Positions 35,502 to 44,267 of a stretch of 64,000 nucleotides of DNA are shown here, in pieces (within the stretch, counting starts at the first letter, position 1; each line of letters starts with the position of its first letter). The notes beneath the pieces were generated by a model, which did not search any database, was not told the origin of the DNA, and saw nothing but the letters and a program-made list of their open reading frames with translations. Source of the DNA: Antiquaquibacter soli. Lineage in GTDB: Bacteria > Actinomycetota > Actinomycetes > Actinomycetales > Microbacteriaceae. The position numbers and the translations under genes were made by a program. The stretch spans positions 620,001-684,000 of the forward strand of contig NZ_JAUQUB010000001.1 of assembly GCF_030580675.1 (NCBI RefSeq). Reading direction: 5' to 3'.

Positions 35502-36859
35502 CCAGCACCACCCTCATCAACCCGGCCGACGCGACGCCGATCCGCGACGTCGAGCACTCGACCCTCGAGCAGGTCGACGACGCGATCGCTCGAGCCCTCG
35601 TCGCTCAAGCGGCGTGGCGGGCGCTCACCCCGGCGCAGCGCGGCGGCGCGCTGCGCGACTTCGCCCGGGTCGTCGAGGAGCACATCGAGGAGCTCGCCCA
35701 GCTCGAGGTGCTCAACTCCGGGCATCCGATCGGCCAGGCCCGGTGGGAAGCAGGCCACGTGCGCGACGTTCTCACCTACTACTCGGCCGCCCCGGAGCGG
35801 ATGATCGGCAAGCAGATCCCCGTCGCGGGCGGGCTGGATGTCACCTTCCTCGAGCCGATCGGCGTCGTGGGCGTCATCGTGCCGTGGAACTTCCCCATGA
35901 CGATCGCGAGTTGGGGGTTCGCGCCCGCGCTCGCCGCGGGCAACGCCGTCGTGCTCAAGCCCGCCGAGTGGACGCCGCTGACCGCGATCAGGCTCGGAGA
36001 GCTCGCTCTCGAGGCGGGCCTCCCGGTCGGCCTGTTCCAGGTGCTGCCCGGCAAGGGGTCGTTGGTCGGCAACCGCTTCGTCACCCACCGCGACGTGCGC
36101 AAGGTCGTCTTCACGGGCTCCACCGAGGTCGGCAAGCAGGTCATGGCAGGGTGCGCGGACCAGGTCAAGCCCGTCACCCTGGAGCTCGGCGGCAAGAGTG
36201 CCAACATCGTGTTCGCCGACTCGGACCTCGAGAAGGCGGCGGCGACCGCGCCGTACTCGGTGTTCGAGAACGCCGGCCAGGACTGCTGCGCGCGCAGCCG
36301 CATCCTCGTCGAGCGCAGCGTCTACGACCGCTTCATGGAGTTGCTCGAACCCGCCGTGAAGGGGGTGCGCGTCGGCGATCCCGGCGACGAGGGGACCGAG
36401 ATGGGACCTCTCGTGTCGAAGGCGCACTTCGACTCGGTCGCCGCCTTCGTGCCGGATGACGCGGCCGTCGCCTTCCGCGGGTCCGCCCCCGAGGGCCCCG
36501 GCTACTGGTTCGCGCCAACGGTACTGACGCCCGGGTCGCGCACCGACCGAGTGGTCACCGAGGAGATTTTCGGCCCGGTCGTCGCCGTCCTGCCCTTCGA
36601 CGACGAGGCGGATGCGATCGCCCTCGCCAACTCGAGCATCTACGGGCTCTCGGGCTCGATCTGGACGCGCGACGTCGGTCGGGCCATCCGTGTCGCGCGC
36701 GGGGTGGAGAGCGGCAATCTCTCCGTGAACTCGCACTCGAGTGTTCGTTACTCGACGCCGTTCGGCGGTTTCAAGCAGAGCGGTCTCGGCCGAGAGCTCG
36801 GGCCCGACGCGCTCGACGCGTTCACCGAGACCAAGAACGTCTTCATCAGCACCGACTAG
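35498..36859 (+). CDS. NAD(P)-dependent aldehyde dehydrogenase (PuuC type)
   Basis: The 453-residue enzyme carries VVGVIVPWNFPMTIASW, VFTGSTEVGKQV, catalytic Glu in LELGGKSANIVF, and catalytic Cys263 in NAGQDCCARS. It would oxidise the gamma-glutamylated aldehyde formed during amine breakdown. Its start is the ATG at 35498, overlapping the hydrolase stop by four bases. The start chosen gives the usual N-terminus for the family, while the frame open upstream has no conserved residues. Confidence 0.9.
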   Translation: MTSTTLINPADATPIRDVEHSTLEQVDDAIARALVAQAAWRALTPAQRGGALRDFARVVEEHIEELAQLEVLNSGHPIGQARWEAGHVRDVLTYYSAAPERMIGKQIPVAGGLDVTFLEPIGVVGVIVPWNFPMTIASWGFAPALAAGNAVVLKPAEWTPLTAIRLGELALEAGLPVGLFQVLPGKGSLVGNRFVTHRDVRKVVFTGSTEVGKQVMAGCADQVKPVTLELGGKSANIVFADSDLEKAAATAPYSVFENAGQDCCARSRILVERSVYDRFMELLEPAVKGVRVGDPGDEGTEMGPLVSKAHFDSVAAFVPDDAAVAFRGSAPEGPGYWFAPTVLTPGSRTDRVVTEEIFGPVVAVLPFDDEADAIALANSSIYGLSGSIWTRDVGRAIRVARGVESGNLSVNSHSSVRYSTPFGGFKQSGLGRELGPDALDAFTETKNVFISTD

Positions 36860-36885
36860 ACCTCACCGACTAATCAAGGGACACC

Positions 36886-37674
36886 ATGACCATCGAGAAG
36901 ATCGACCTCACCCAGCGGCTGAAGGGCAAGGTCGCCGTCATCACGGGCGGAGCGAGCGGCATCGGCCTCGCCACCGCCAAGCGCTTCGCCGCCGAGGGAG
37001 CGACCGTCGTCATCGGCGACTTCAACGCCGAGACCGGCGAGGCCGCGGCCGAGCTCGTCGGCGGACTGTTCGTTCAGGTGGATGTGACGGACGAGGAGCA
37101 GGTCAACAACCTCTTCGACACGGCGAAGTCGACCTACGGGTCGGTGGACATCGCCTTCAACAACGCGGGCATCTCGCCGCCCGATGACGACTCGATCGAG
37201 ACGACTGAGCTCCCCGCGTGGAACAAGGTGCAGGACGTCAACCTGAAGAGCGTCTACCTCTGCTCGCGGGCGGCGCTGCGGCACATGGTCGCGCAGCAGT
37301 CGGGATCCATCATCAACACGGCCTCGTTCGTGGCGGTCATGGGTTCAGCGACGTCGCAGATCAGCTACACCGCATCGAAGGGCGGGGTCCTCGCGATGAC
37401 GAAGGAGCTCGGCGTCCAGTTCGCGAGGCAGGGCATCCGGGTGAACGCCCTGTGCCCCGGCCCGGTCAACACCCCTCTGCTGCAGGAGCTCTTCGCGAAG
37501 GACCCTGAGCGCGCCCAACGCCGGCTCGTGCACATCCCGAAGGGCCGCTTCGCGGAGCCCGAGGAGCTCGCGGCGGCGGTCGCGTTCCTCGCGAGCGACG
37601 ACGCGAGCTTCATCACGGCGTCGACGTTCCTCGTCGACGGCGGCATCAGCTCGGCGTACGTGACGCCGCTGTAG
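36886..37674 (+). CDS. SDR family oxidoreductase
   Basis: The 262-residue classical short-chain dehydrogenase has the cofactor motif TGGASGIGLA, NNAG, the catalytic Ser in NTASFVAVMGS, and YTASK (Tyr and Lys). The position behind the aldehyde dehydrogenase suggests that it oxidises an alcohol intermediate, for example gamma-glutamylethanolamide to its aldehyde; this is inference. The route otherwise lacks an enzyme for that step in the cluster. A site AAGGG precedes the ATG. Confidence 0.9.
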   Translation: MTIEKIDLTQRLKGKVAVITGGASGIGLATAKRFAAEGATVVIGDFNAETGEAAAELVGGLFVQVDVTDEEQVNNLFDTAKSTYGSVDIAFNNAGISPPDDDSIETTELPAWNKVQDVNLKSVYLCSRAALRHMVAQQSGSIINTASFVAVMGSATSQISYTASKGGVLAMTKELGVQFARQGIRVNALCPGPVNTPLLQELFAKDPERAQRRLVHIPKGRFAEPEELAAAVAFLASDDASFITASTFLVDGGISSAYVTPL

Positions 37675-37684
37675 GGTCGGGATC

Positions 37685-38407
37685 GTGGCGGAGGGGGATG
37701 GCGGGCTCGCCGACGAGGTGATCTTCCGTCCCGTGCGGTCCGGCAATGCGTTCGAGGACACGGTCTCGAGGCTGCTGCAGACGATCCGCCTCGGCATCGT
37801 CGAGCCCGGGGGAGCGCTGCCGCCGGAGCGCGACCTCGCGACGAGGTTCTCGGTGAGCCGCGACACGGTGCGCGAAGCCATCCGCTCGCTCTCCGACGCC
37901 GGCTACCTCGTCGCCCGACGCGGCCGCTACGGCGGGACCTTCGTGAGCGACCCGCTGCCGGCGCCGGGCGCGCTCGAGGCACCCCAGCCGACGGCGGTGG
38001 AGATCGAGGATGTCCTGGGCCTGCGGGAGATCCTCGAGGTCGGGGCCGCGCGGGCCGCCGCCCGTCGGGACCTCACGGCCTCCGATCGCGAGCTGCTGTG
38101 GTCGCGGCTCCGGGAGACGGCTGCAGCATCCGTCGAGGACTACCGTCGACTGGACTCGAGACTCCACCTCACGATCGGGGAGGTCGTCGGCGTGCCGTCC
38201 CTCGTCTCGCTGCTCGCGGACAACCGCAGCCACGTCAATGCGCTGCTCGACGGCATCCCGCTCTTGGCGCGGAACATCGAGCACTCCAACCAGCAGCACG
38301 AGGACATCGTCGTGGCGATCCTCACCGGCAATGCCGATCGCGCCGCCGACGCGATGAGCGAGCACTTGGCCGGCTCGGCCGCGCTGTTGCGCGGCTTCCT
38401 CGGCTAG
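37685..38407 (+). CDS. FadR-type GntR regulator with FCD domain
   Basis: The 240-residue regulator has a winged helix at about residues 20-85 (LPPERDLATRFSVSRDTVREAI) and a helical FCD effector domain (LREILEVGAARAAARRD, QQHEDIVVAILTGNADRA). It starts with GTG 10 bases after the SDR stop, so it belongs to the amine operon and probably represses it until the amine or a glutamylated product binds. Its end overlaps the convergent YdeI-like gene by four bases. Confidence 0.88.
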   Translation: MAEGDGGLADEVIFRPVRSGNAFEDTVSRLLQTIRLGIVEPGGALPPERDLATRFSVSRDTVREAIRSLSDAGYLVARRGRYGGTFVSDPLPAPGALEAPQPTAVEIEDVLGLREILEVGAARAAARRDLTASDRELLWSRLRETAAASVEDYRRLDSRLHLTIGEVVGVPSLVSLLADNRSHVNALLDGIPLLARNIEHSNQQHEDIVVAILTGNADRAADAMSEHLAGSAALLRGFLG

Positions 38408-38838
38408 CCTGCCGCCTCGATCATCTTCGCGAGGTTCTTGTCGCGCGTCGCGTCCGACTTCGCCGCGACCCAGGGGTCGACGAGCGCTCGCTGCTTCGAG
38501 TAGGAGAGGGCCGTGAAGCGCTCGAGCACGCCCGCGTCGGCGAGCCGAGACTTCAGGGCATCCGGGATCTCGACGACCCGCGGAGCGTCGTCGATCTCGA
38601 GGCTCACCTCGACCGTGTCGCCGCGCGTCACTCCGGAGGCCTTCTCGTGCTCGCCGCTGAAGGCGATGCGATAGGCGCCCTTGTACCAGCTGACCGAGTT
38701 GCGATACGTGTAGCCGCCGATCGTAACCACGACGGGGTAGCGCTTCGCGGGGCCGAGCGCCGCCATCGCCTCTTCGGGCACGGTGATGCCGATCGGCCCC
38801 GGTCCGGTGTCGAGCGTGGTCGTGAACGTGACGCTCAT
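38404..38838 (-). CDS. YdeI/OmpD-associated, DUF1905-containing protein
   Basis: The 144-residue protein combines a DUF1905-like N-terminal barrel (PVVVTIGGYTYRNSVSWYKGAYRIAF) with a C-terminal helix typical of YdeI-type proteins (FTALSYSKQRALVDPWVAAKSDATRDKNL). Their biochemical role is not settled. I chose the ATG at 38838, two bases after the stop of the Ala/Pro-rich membrane protein gene, so the two are likely in one operon. It is soluble, with no signal sequence. Confidence 0.78.
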   Translation of the reverse strand: MSVTFTTTLDTGPGPIGITVPEEAMAALGPAKRYPVVVTIGGYTYRNSVSWYKGAYRIAFSGEHEKASGVTRGDTVEVSLEIDDAPRVVEIPDALKSRLADAGVLERFTALSYSKQRALVDPWVAAKSDATRDKNLAKMIEAAG

Positions 38839-38840
38839 CG

Positions 38841-39251
38841 TCAGGCGGTCGGCGGGGTCTTCGGGGTGCGCGGCTTCGTCGCGGGCTTCGGGGCGGTCGC
38901 CGGCTTCGGTGCTGCGGCGGGCTTCGTCGTGGCGGCGGGCTTCGTCGCCGGCGCGGGCGCGGCGGCAGCTGGCGCGGCGGCAGCCGGCGCGGGCGCGGCG
39001 GCCGGGGCCGTCGGAGCTGTCGGCGCCGCGGGGGTCGTGGGAGCCGCCGTCGTGGGGGCCGCCGGCTTGGCCGGGGTGTTCTTCGCGACGTAGATCTGCG
39101 CTGCGCGCGTGCCGACGAGCAGGAAGCGCACGAGCAGGAAGATGAGCGCGACTACGGCGAGCACGAGGAAGAAGGAGAAGAGTCCCCACACGATCGCACC
39201 GAAGAAGTGCATCACACTGCCGTACCAGTTCCCGGGTCCGTCAAAGAACAT
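38841..39251 (-). CDS. Membrane protein with long Ala/Pro/Thr/Lys-rich tail
   Basis: The 136-residue protein has one membrane segment (about residues 13-46) and a cytoplasmic or external tail of about 75 residues made almost only of Ala, Pro, Thr and Lys. The matching DNA is a GC-rich low-complexity repeat (38850-39080). Such tails resemble histone-H1-like disordered domains, or linkers that reach across the cell wall. I cannot say which side it is on. It lies between a 68-residue membrane protein gene and the YdeI-like gene on the same strand. Confidence 0.6.
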   Translation of the reverse strand: MFFDGPGNWYGSVMHFFGAIVWGLFSFFLVLAVVALIFLLVRFLLVGTRAAQIYVAKNTPAKPAAPTTAAPTTPAAPTAPTAPAAAPAPAAAAPAAAAPAPATKPAATTKPAAAPKPATAPKPATKPRTPKTPPTA

Positions 39252-39252
39252 C

Positions 39253-39459
39253 TCAATCCTCCAGTTCGTTGCCCGACAGCAGGTCGCCGTCTTGAGCTTC
39301 CTTGGCGACGGTGCCGACGGCGACCGCGACGGTGAGCGCCCAGCTCACCCACATGGCGACGAGCCGCCAGTCCCGAGGTCCGCGGCGGGTCGCCTGGACG
39401 ACCCCCCACACGCCGATGACGGAACTGAGGATGCTCGTGTTGAAGATGAACCGCCGCAT
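39253..39459 (-). CDS. Small membrane protein (68 residues)
   Basis: This short protein has two hydrophobic stretches (about residues 6-23 and 33-52), a basic loop RRGPRDW and an acidic C-terminus. It is followed after one base by the Ala/Pro-rich membrane protein gene, a tight arrangement that supports it as real. No family is recognised. It is divergent from the transporter gene at 39542. Confidence 0.55.
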   Translation of the reverse strand: MRRFIFNTSILSSVIGVWGVVQATRRGPRDWRLVAMWVSWALTVAVAVGTVAKEAQDGDLLSGNELED

Positions 39460-39541
39460 GCTCCGCTCCCGTCGTCCGTCACGACCACGCTACCCGCTCA
39501 CCCTGTCAGTTCCCACCCGCGGGACGGGGAATACTGTCCTG

Positions 39542-40696
39542 GTGAGATCAGCGATCGTCGGCGCCGTGCTGCTCGCGGTCGGCGGAGTGCTGATCGCCAC
39601 CGGCGTGCTGCCCCTCGAGGATGCCGCGGCCGTCGGCGAGCGCGTGTGGCCCATCCTGCTCTTCGTCGTTGCGATCACGATCGTCTCCGAGTTGTGCGCG
39701 GAGGCGGGGGTCTTCGCGGCGATCGCGCATCGCGCCGCCGAGTGGGGCCGCGGTCGCACGCTCGTGCTCTGGCTGCTGGTCGTGGTGATCGCGGTGGTCA
39801 CGACGGTGTTCCTGTCGCTCGACACCACTGCGGTGCTGCTCACCCCGGTGGTCGTCGTGCTCGCTCGCCACGTCGGCGTGCCTCCGCTGCCCTTCGCTCT
39901 CACGACGGTGTGGCTCGCGAACACGGCATCCTTGCTCCTCCCCGTCTCGAACCTCACGAACCTCCTCGCGCAGCACCGGCTGGGCGGCCCGAGCCCCATC
40001 GAGTTCGCGGCGCTCATGGCCCTGCCCGCGCTCGTCGCGATCCTCGTGCCTGGTGCGGTGATCGCGGTGCTCCATCGCCGGATGCTCGTCTCGAGGTATC
40101 ACCCCGACGAGCCCTCGGTAGCCGTGGATCCCGTGCTGTTCCGTTCGAGCATCGTCGTCCTGGCCCTGCTGCTGCCGGCGCTCGTCTCCGGCGTGGACGT
40201 GTGGATCCCGGCTGTCGTCGCCGCGATCGTGCTGGTGGTGTTCTTCGCGGTGCGCCGCCGCGAGGTGCTGCGCTTCTCGCTCGTGCCCTGGCAGCTCGTG
40301 GTGTTCGCGGCCGGGCTGTTCCTCGTGGTGGACGCGGCGAACTCTCTCGGGCTCGTCCGGCTGGTGGACGCGGTCGCAGGCTCGGGGGAGGGGTTCGTCG
40401 ACCTGCTGCGGCTGGCGGGCACCTCCGCGGCGGGCGCGAACGCGATCAACAACCTGCCTGCCTACCTCGCGCTCGAGGGGGTGGCCTCGAGCCCCCACCG
40501 GATGGCGGCGCTGCTGATCGGTGTCAACGCGGGCAGTCTCATCACACCCTGGGCCTCGCTCGCGACGATGCTCTGGCACTCTCGGCTCGTGGGGCTCGGG
40601 GTGGAGGTCTCGTGGTGGCGGTATGCCGCGCTCGGCGCGGTGGTGGCACCGCTCACCGTTGTCGGCGCTGTGGCGGTGCTGACTCTCGCTCCCTGA
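39542..40696 (+). CDS. ArsB/SLC13-type ion transporter
   Basis: The 384-residue protein has about ten membrane segments and the family pattern VFLSLDTTAVLLTPVVVVLA in the N-terminal half, with GTSAAGANAINNLPAYLAL near the C-terminal half. These are the two inverted hairpin regions of the ArsB/NhaD-like superfamily. It probably moves arsenite, dicarboxylates or sodium. No arsenic genes are near, so the substrate is open. The start is a GTG at 39542 preceded by GGGGA. Confidence 0.82.
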   Translation: MRSAIVGAVLLAVGGVLIATGVLPLEDAAAVGERVWPILLFVVAITIVSELCAEAGVFAAIAHRAAEWGRGRTLVLWLLVVVIAVVTTVFLSLDTTAVLLTPVVVVLARHVGVPPLPFALTTVWLANTASLLLPVSNLTNLLAQHRLGGPSPIEFAALMALPALVAILVPGAVIAVLHRRMLVSRYHPDEPSVAVDPVLFRSSIVVLALLLPALVSGVDVWIPAVVAAIVLVVFFAVRRREVLRFSLVPWQLVVFAAGLFLVVDAANSLGLVRLVDAVAGSGEGFVDLLRLAGTSAAGANAINNLPAYLALEGVASSPHRMAALLIGVNAGSLITPWASLATMLWHSRLVGLGVEVSWWRYAALGAVVAPLTVVGAVAVLTLAP

Positions 40697-40708
40697 GAGT
40701 TCGCCGCC

Positions 40709-40746
40709 AAACTGACCGATCGGTTAGTTTCTGACCGATCGGTCAG
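40709..40746. promoter_or_regulatory. Double TetR operator
   Basis: CTGACCGATCGGTTAG (40712-40727) and the perfect palindrome CTGACCGATCGGTCAG (40731-40746) lie in tandem with centres 19 bp apart, directly before the TetR gene. This is a typical autoregulated TetR site, likely controlling the TetR-MMPL-YhgE operon. Confidence 0.82.
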
Positions 40747-40760
40747 TTAGCGTGAGGTCC

Positions 40761-41315
40761 GTGTCCACGAGCCAGGAAGACCTCCGCCGCATCGCCCTCG
40801 CCGAGTTCGCCTCGGCCGGCTATGGCGCGACCTCCCTGCAGCGCATCGCCGAGCTCGCGGGCCTGTCGAAGTCGAGCGTGCTCTACCACTACGGTTCGAA
40901 GGAGCAGCTCCTCGAAGCCGCCATCGGCCCGGCCATCGACCGCATGGACGAGATCCTCGCCCCGCTCGAGCGGGGCGGCCTCAGCGAGTCCCGCACGGAG
41001 TTCCTCGAGGAGTTCGTCGACTTCCTGCTGCAGTACCGGCTCGAGGTCAACATGTTCATCAATCAGGGCCCGTCGCTCGAAGACGTGCCGGTGATCGACC
41101 GGGCGAACGCGCTCATCCTGCGCCTCGCGGAATTCCTCACCGCGAACACCGCGTCGGTCGAGGAGAAGATGCGCTTCGGCATCGCCCTCGGCGGCGCCGC
41201 CTACATGCTGTGCACCGTCCACGCCCGCGGCTTGGACGCGCCCCCCATCGACGAGACCAGGGCTGCTCTCGTGACGATCATGAGCGAACTGCTCACCCCC
41301 GTCCGAATCCCCTAG
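40761..41315 (+). CDS. TetR-family transcriptional regulator
   Basis: The 184-residue protein has an N-terminal TetR helix-turn-helix (LAEFASAGYGATSLQRIAEL, GLSKSSVLYHYGSKEQLL) and a C-terminal ligand domain. Two palindromic operators precede it. It is followed by MMPL and YhgE genes, so it likely represses a membrane lipid or drug export operon until an inducer binds. A GTG at 40752 would add three residues; the GTG at 40761 gives MSTSQEDLRR, which I prefer. Confidence 0.88.
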   Translation: MSTSQEDLRRIALAEFASAGYGATSLQRIAELAGLSKSSVLYHYGSKEQLLEAAIGPAIDRMDEILAPLERGGLSESRTEFLEEFVDFLLQYRLEVNMFINQGPSLEDVPVIDRANALILRLAEFLTANTASVEEKMRFGIALGGAAYMLCTVHARGLDAPPIDETRAALVTIMSELLTPVRIP

Positions 41316-41333
41316 CAGCCCCTCGGAGCCCTC

Positions 41334-44267
41334 ATGGCAACCCTTCTCTACCGGCTCGGCCGATTCTCCTACCGTCACGCCTGGCGGGTCATCGCCGTCT
41401 GGGCCGTGCTCCTCCTCGGTATTCTCGGCGGCGGCTTCGCCCTCGGCGGGCAGACGCAGGAGTCGTTCGCGATTCCGGGTACCGAGTCGCAGAACGCGCT
41501 CGACCGCCTGGAAGCGGTCTTCCCGTCGGTGGCGGGCGCGAGTGCCTCCGTCGTCCTCGTCGCGCCGGACGGGGAGTCCGTGACGGATGACTCGAGCAAG
41601 GCGATGATCGACGACCTGGTCACCGAGATCGAGGGCATCCCCGGCGTCGACTCGGTCGTCTCGCCGTTCTCCGAGTATGCGGGCGAAGCAGTGACCGACG
41701 ACGAGCACATGGCGATCGTGCGCGTGCAGTTCGACGGCCCCTCGACGGAGGTCACCGACGAGACGCTCGACGAGCTCAAGGCGACGGCGCCCATCGCCGA
41801 GGACGCGGGCTATCGCATCGAGTTCGGCGGCCAGGTGTTCCAGGACACGAGCTTCGGCATCACGATCACCGAGGTCTTCGGAGTGGTCTTCGCCGGCATC
41901 GTCCTCTTCATCACCTTCGGATCGCTGCTGGCGGCCGGGATGCCCCTGCTCTCGGCACTCGTGGGCGTGGGCATCGCGATCGGCGGCATCACGGCGTACA
42001 CCGCCTTCGCGACGGTTTCCAGCACGGCTCCGCTGCTCGCGCTCATGATCGGTCTCGCCGTCGGCATCGACTACGCCCTGTTCATCCTGTCGCGCCACCG
42101 GAATCAGCTCGCCAACGGCGAAGACCCGGAGGAGTCGGCGGCCATGGCCGTCGGCACCGCGGGCAGCGCGGTCGTGTTCGCCGGGGTCACCGTGATCATC
42201 GCGCTCCTCGGGCTCCTCGTGGTGGGCATCCCGTTCCTCTCGGTCATGGGCGTCGGAGCCGCGTTCGCGGTGCTCGTGGCGATCGGCGTCGCCGTGACGC
42301 TCCTACCCGCGCTCCTCGGTCTCGCGAAGGGGCGGCTCATCCCGAAGGAAGGGTCCCGAGCCTGGAAGCGCGCGCAAGTCTCGACGGACGGCGGCGACAA
42401 GCCGAGGTCGATGGGGCAGCATTGGGTCCGCGGCGTCATGAAGCGGCCCGTCCTCGCGACCCTCGGCGTCGTCGCCCTCCTCGGCACCCTCGCCATCCCG
42501 GCCCTGAGCCTCGACTTGAATGTGCCGGACGGCGGGTCCGAGCCGACCGGCTCCACGCAGCGGGAGGCCTACGACCTCATCTCCGACGGCTTCGGTCCCG
42601 GCTACAACGGTCCGCTCATCGTCGCCGTCGACATCACCCAGACCACGGACATCCTCGACGACCTCGACGCGATCCGGGGCAAGCTCGAGAAGCTCGACGA
42701 CGTCGCCTACGTGCAGCAGGGCTTCCCCGACGAGGGGCTCGACACCGCGATCATCCAGGTCACTCCCGAGAGCGCACCCGACTCGGCGGAGACGAAGGCC
42801 CTGGTCCAGTCGATCCGCGACCTGGCGCCGGAGATCGAGGACGAGTTCGACACCCCCATCTCGGTGACCGGCACGACGGCGGTCGCGATCGACATCTCCA
42901 ACCGCCTCACGAACGCGCTCCTGCCGTTCGCGCTCGTGGTGGTCGGCCTCTCGATCGTGCTGCTCATGATGGTCTTCCGGTCGGTGCTCGTGCCGATCAA
43001 GGCCGCCCTCGGCTTCCTCCTGTCGGTGGTCGCGTCGTTCGGCGTCGTCGTCGCGATCTTCCAGTGGGGATGGCTCGCCGAGCTGCTCCACGTCGACAAC
43101 CCCGGCCCCATCCTGAGCTTCCTGCCCATCCTGCTCATGGCGGTGCTCTTCGGACTCGCGATGGACTACGAGGTGTTCCTCGTCTCGGGGATGCGCGAGG
43201 AGTTCGTGCACACCGGCGACGCGCGGCACTCCGTCGAGAAGGGCTTCTCGGGTGCCGCCCGAGTGGTGACCGCGGCGGCGCTCATCATGTTCTTCGTCTT
43301 CTTCGCATTCGTGCCCGAAGGCTCCGGGATGATCAAGCCGATCGCCCTCGGGCTCGCCGCCGGCATCGCATTCGATGCCTTCCTCGTCCGCATGACCCTG
43401 GTGCCCGCCCTCATGACGCTCTTCGGTCGCGCCGCGTGGTGGATGCCGACGTGGCTCGGCAGGCTTCTGCCGAACGTCGACATCGAGGGCGAGCAGCTGC
43501 GCGAGCACCGTCACGCCGTCGACTGGGCGCGCTCCGAGGGCGACATCGCCCTGAGCGCCGAGTACCTCGTCGCGGGATCGCCCGATCGCGAGGTCGGCCC
43601 GCTATCGCTCTCCGTGCCGCGCGGGGCGGTCGTGCTCGCGAGCGGTGATGTGGTCGACCGCAGGCTCGTCGCCGCGACGCTCTCCGGCCGCCTCGACCCG
43701 GTGTCGGGTCGGGCACAGGTGGGCGGGCATCCGCTTCCCTCGGAGGCGGCGCGCGTGCGCTCGCTGGTCGCGCTCGCCGACGTCGGGGGAGCCCAGCGCG
43801 TCGAGCACGTCGTCTCCCTCGGCGAGCTCCTCGTCGAGCGGCTCGAGATGACCCTGCCCTGGTACCGGGTCTTCCGCGCCAGGCGCCGAGCGCGGCTGTG
43901 GCTGGAGCGCGCGAACGACGTCCTTCGCGAGGTCGTGGGCCGGGATGCCGTGCCCCTTCGTCTCGACAGCACCCTCGTCGAGCTGCCTCAGCTCGAACGC
44001 GCCGTCGCGCTCTCCGTGGTCGCTCTCGCGGAGCGAACCCCCGTCGTCATGCTCGACCAGCTCGACCCCTTCGGCGACGCCGACCACGAGGCCGCGTTCG
44101 CGACCATCGTGGCCCGGCTCGCTCCCGCCACGACGACGCTCGTGCTCGGAACGCCGGTGCCCGCTCGGGTCACCGATCTCGGCGACCTCGGCCGCCCGAT
44201 TCTCGACGTCGATCTCTACTCCCTCTCCCAGGCCGGGTCGCCCAGCCAGGAAGGACTCCTCCGATGA
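41334..44267 (+). CDS. MMPL transporter fused to a degenerate ABC-ATPase-like domain
   Basis: The 977-residue protein has an MMPL/RND transporter region (1 to about 715) with twelve segments. The proton-relay motifs GIDYALF and AMDYEVF are in segments 4 and 10. Residues about 750-960 look like an ABC ATPase: PLSLSVPRGAVVLASGDVVD, LSGRLDPVSGRAQVGG and VVMLDQLDPFGD. However, the Walker A lysine loop is missing and the signature motif is not recognisable, so it should not hydrolyse ATP. MMPL proteins export lipids or siderophores. The extra domain may regulate or dock a partner. It overlaps the YhgE gene by four bases. Confidence 0.87.
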   Translation: MATLLYRLGRFSYRHAWRVIAVWAVLLLGILGGGFALGGQTQESFAIPGTESQNALDRLEAVFPSVAGASASVVLVAPDGESVTDDSSKAMIDDLVTEIEGIPGVDSVVSPFSEYAGEAVTDDEHMAIVRVQFDGPSTEVTDETLDELKATAPIAEDAGYRIEFGGQVFQDTSFGITITEVFGVVFAGIVLFITFGSLLAAGMPLLSALVGVGIAIGGITAYTAFATVSSTAPLLALMIGLAVGIDYALFILSRHRNQLANGEDPEESAAMAVGTAGSAVVFAGVTVIIALLGLLVVGIPFLSVMGVGAAFAVLVAIGVAVTLLPALLGLAKGRLIPKEGSRAWKRAQVSTDGGDKPRSMGQHWVRGVMKRPVLATLGVVALLGTLAIPALSLDLNVPDGGSEPTGSTQREAYDLISDGFGPGYNGPLIVAVDITQTTDILDDLDAIRGKLEKLDDVAYVQQGFPDEGLDTAIIQVTPESAPDSAETKALVQSIRDLAPEIEDEFDTPISVTGTTAVAIDISNRLTNALLPFALVVVGLSIVLLMMVFRSVLVPIKAALGFLLSVVASFGVVVAIFQWGWLAELLHVDNPGPILSFLPILLMAVLFGLAMDYEVFLVSGMREEFVHTGDARHSVEKGFSGAARVVTAAALIMFFVFFAFVPEGSGMIKPIALGLAAGIAFDAFLVRMTLVPALMTLFGRAAWWMPTWLGRLLPNVDIEGEQLREHRHAVDWARSEGDIALSAEYLVAGSPDREVGPLSLSVPRGAVVLASGDVVDRRLVAATLSGRLDPVSGRAQVGGHPLPSEAARVRSLVALADVGGAQRVEHVVSLGELLVERLEMTLPWYRVFRARRRARLWLERANDVLREVVGRDAVPLRLDSTLVELPQLERAVALSVVALAERTPVVMLDQLDPFGDADHEAAFATIVARLAPATTTLVLGTPVPARVTDLGDLGRPILDVDLYSLSQAGSPSQEGLLR

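Noticed and set aside
38850-39080. Direct-repeat array or CRISPR-like region
   Set aside because: The repetition is low-complexity coding for an Ala/Pro/Thr/Lys tail; units vary and have no spacers.
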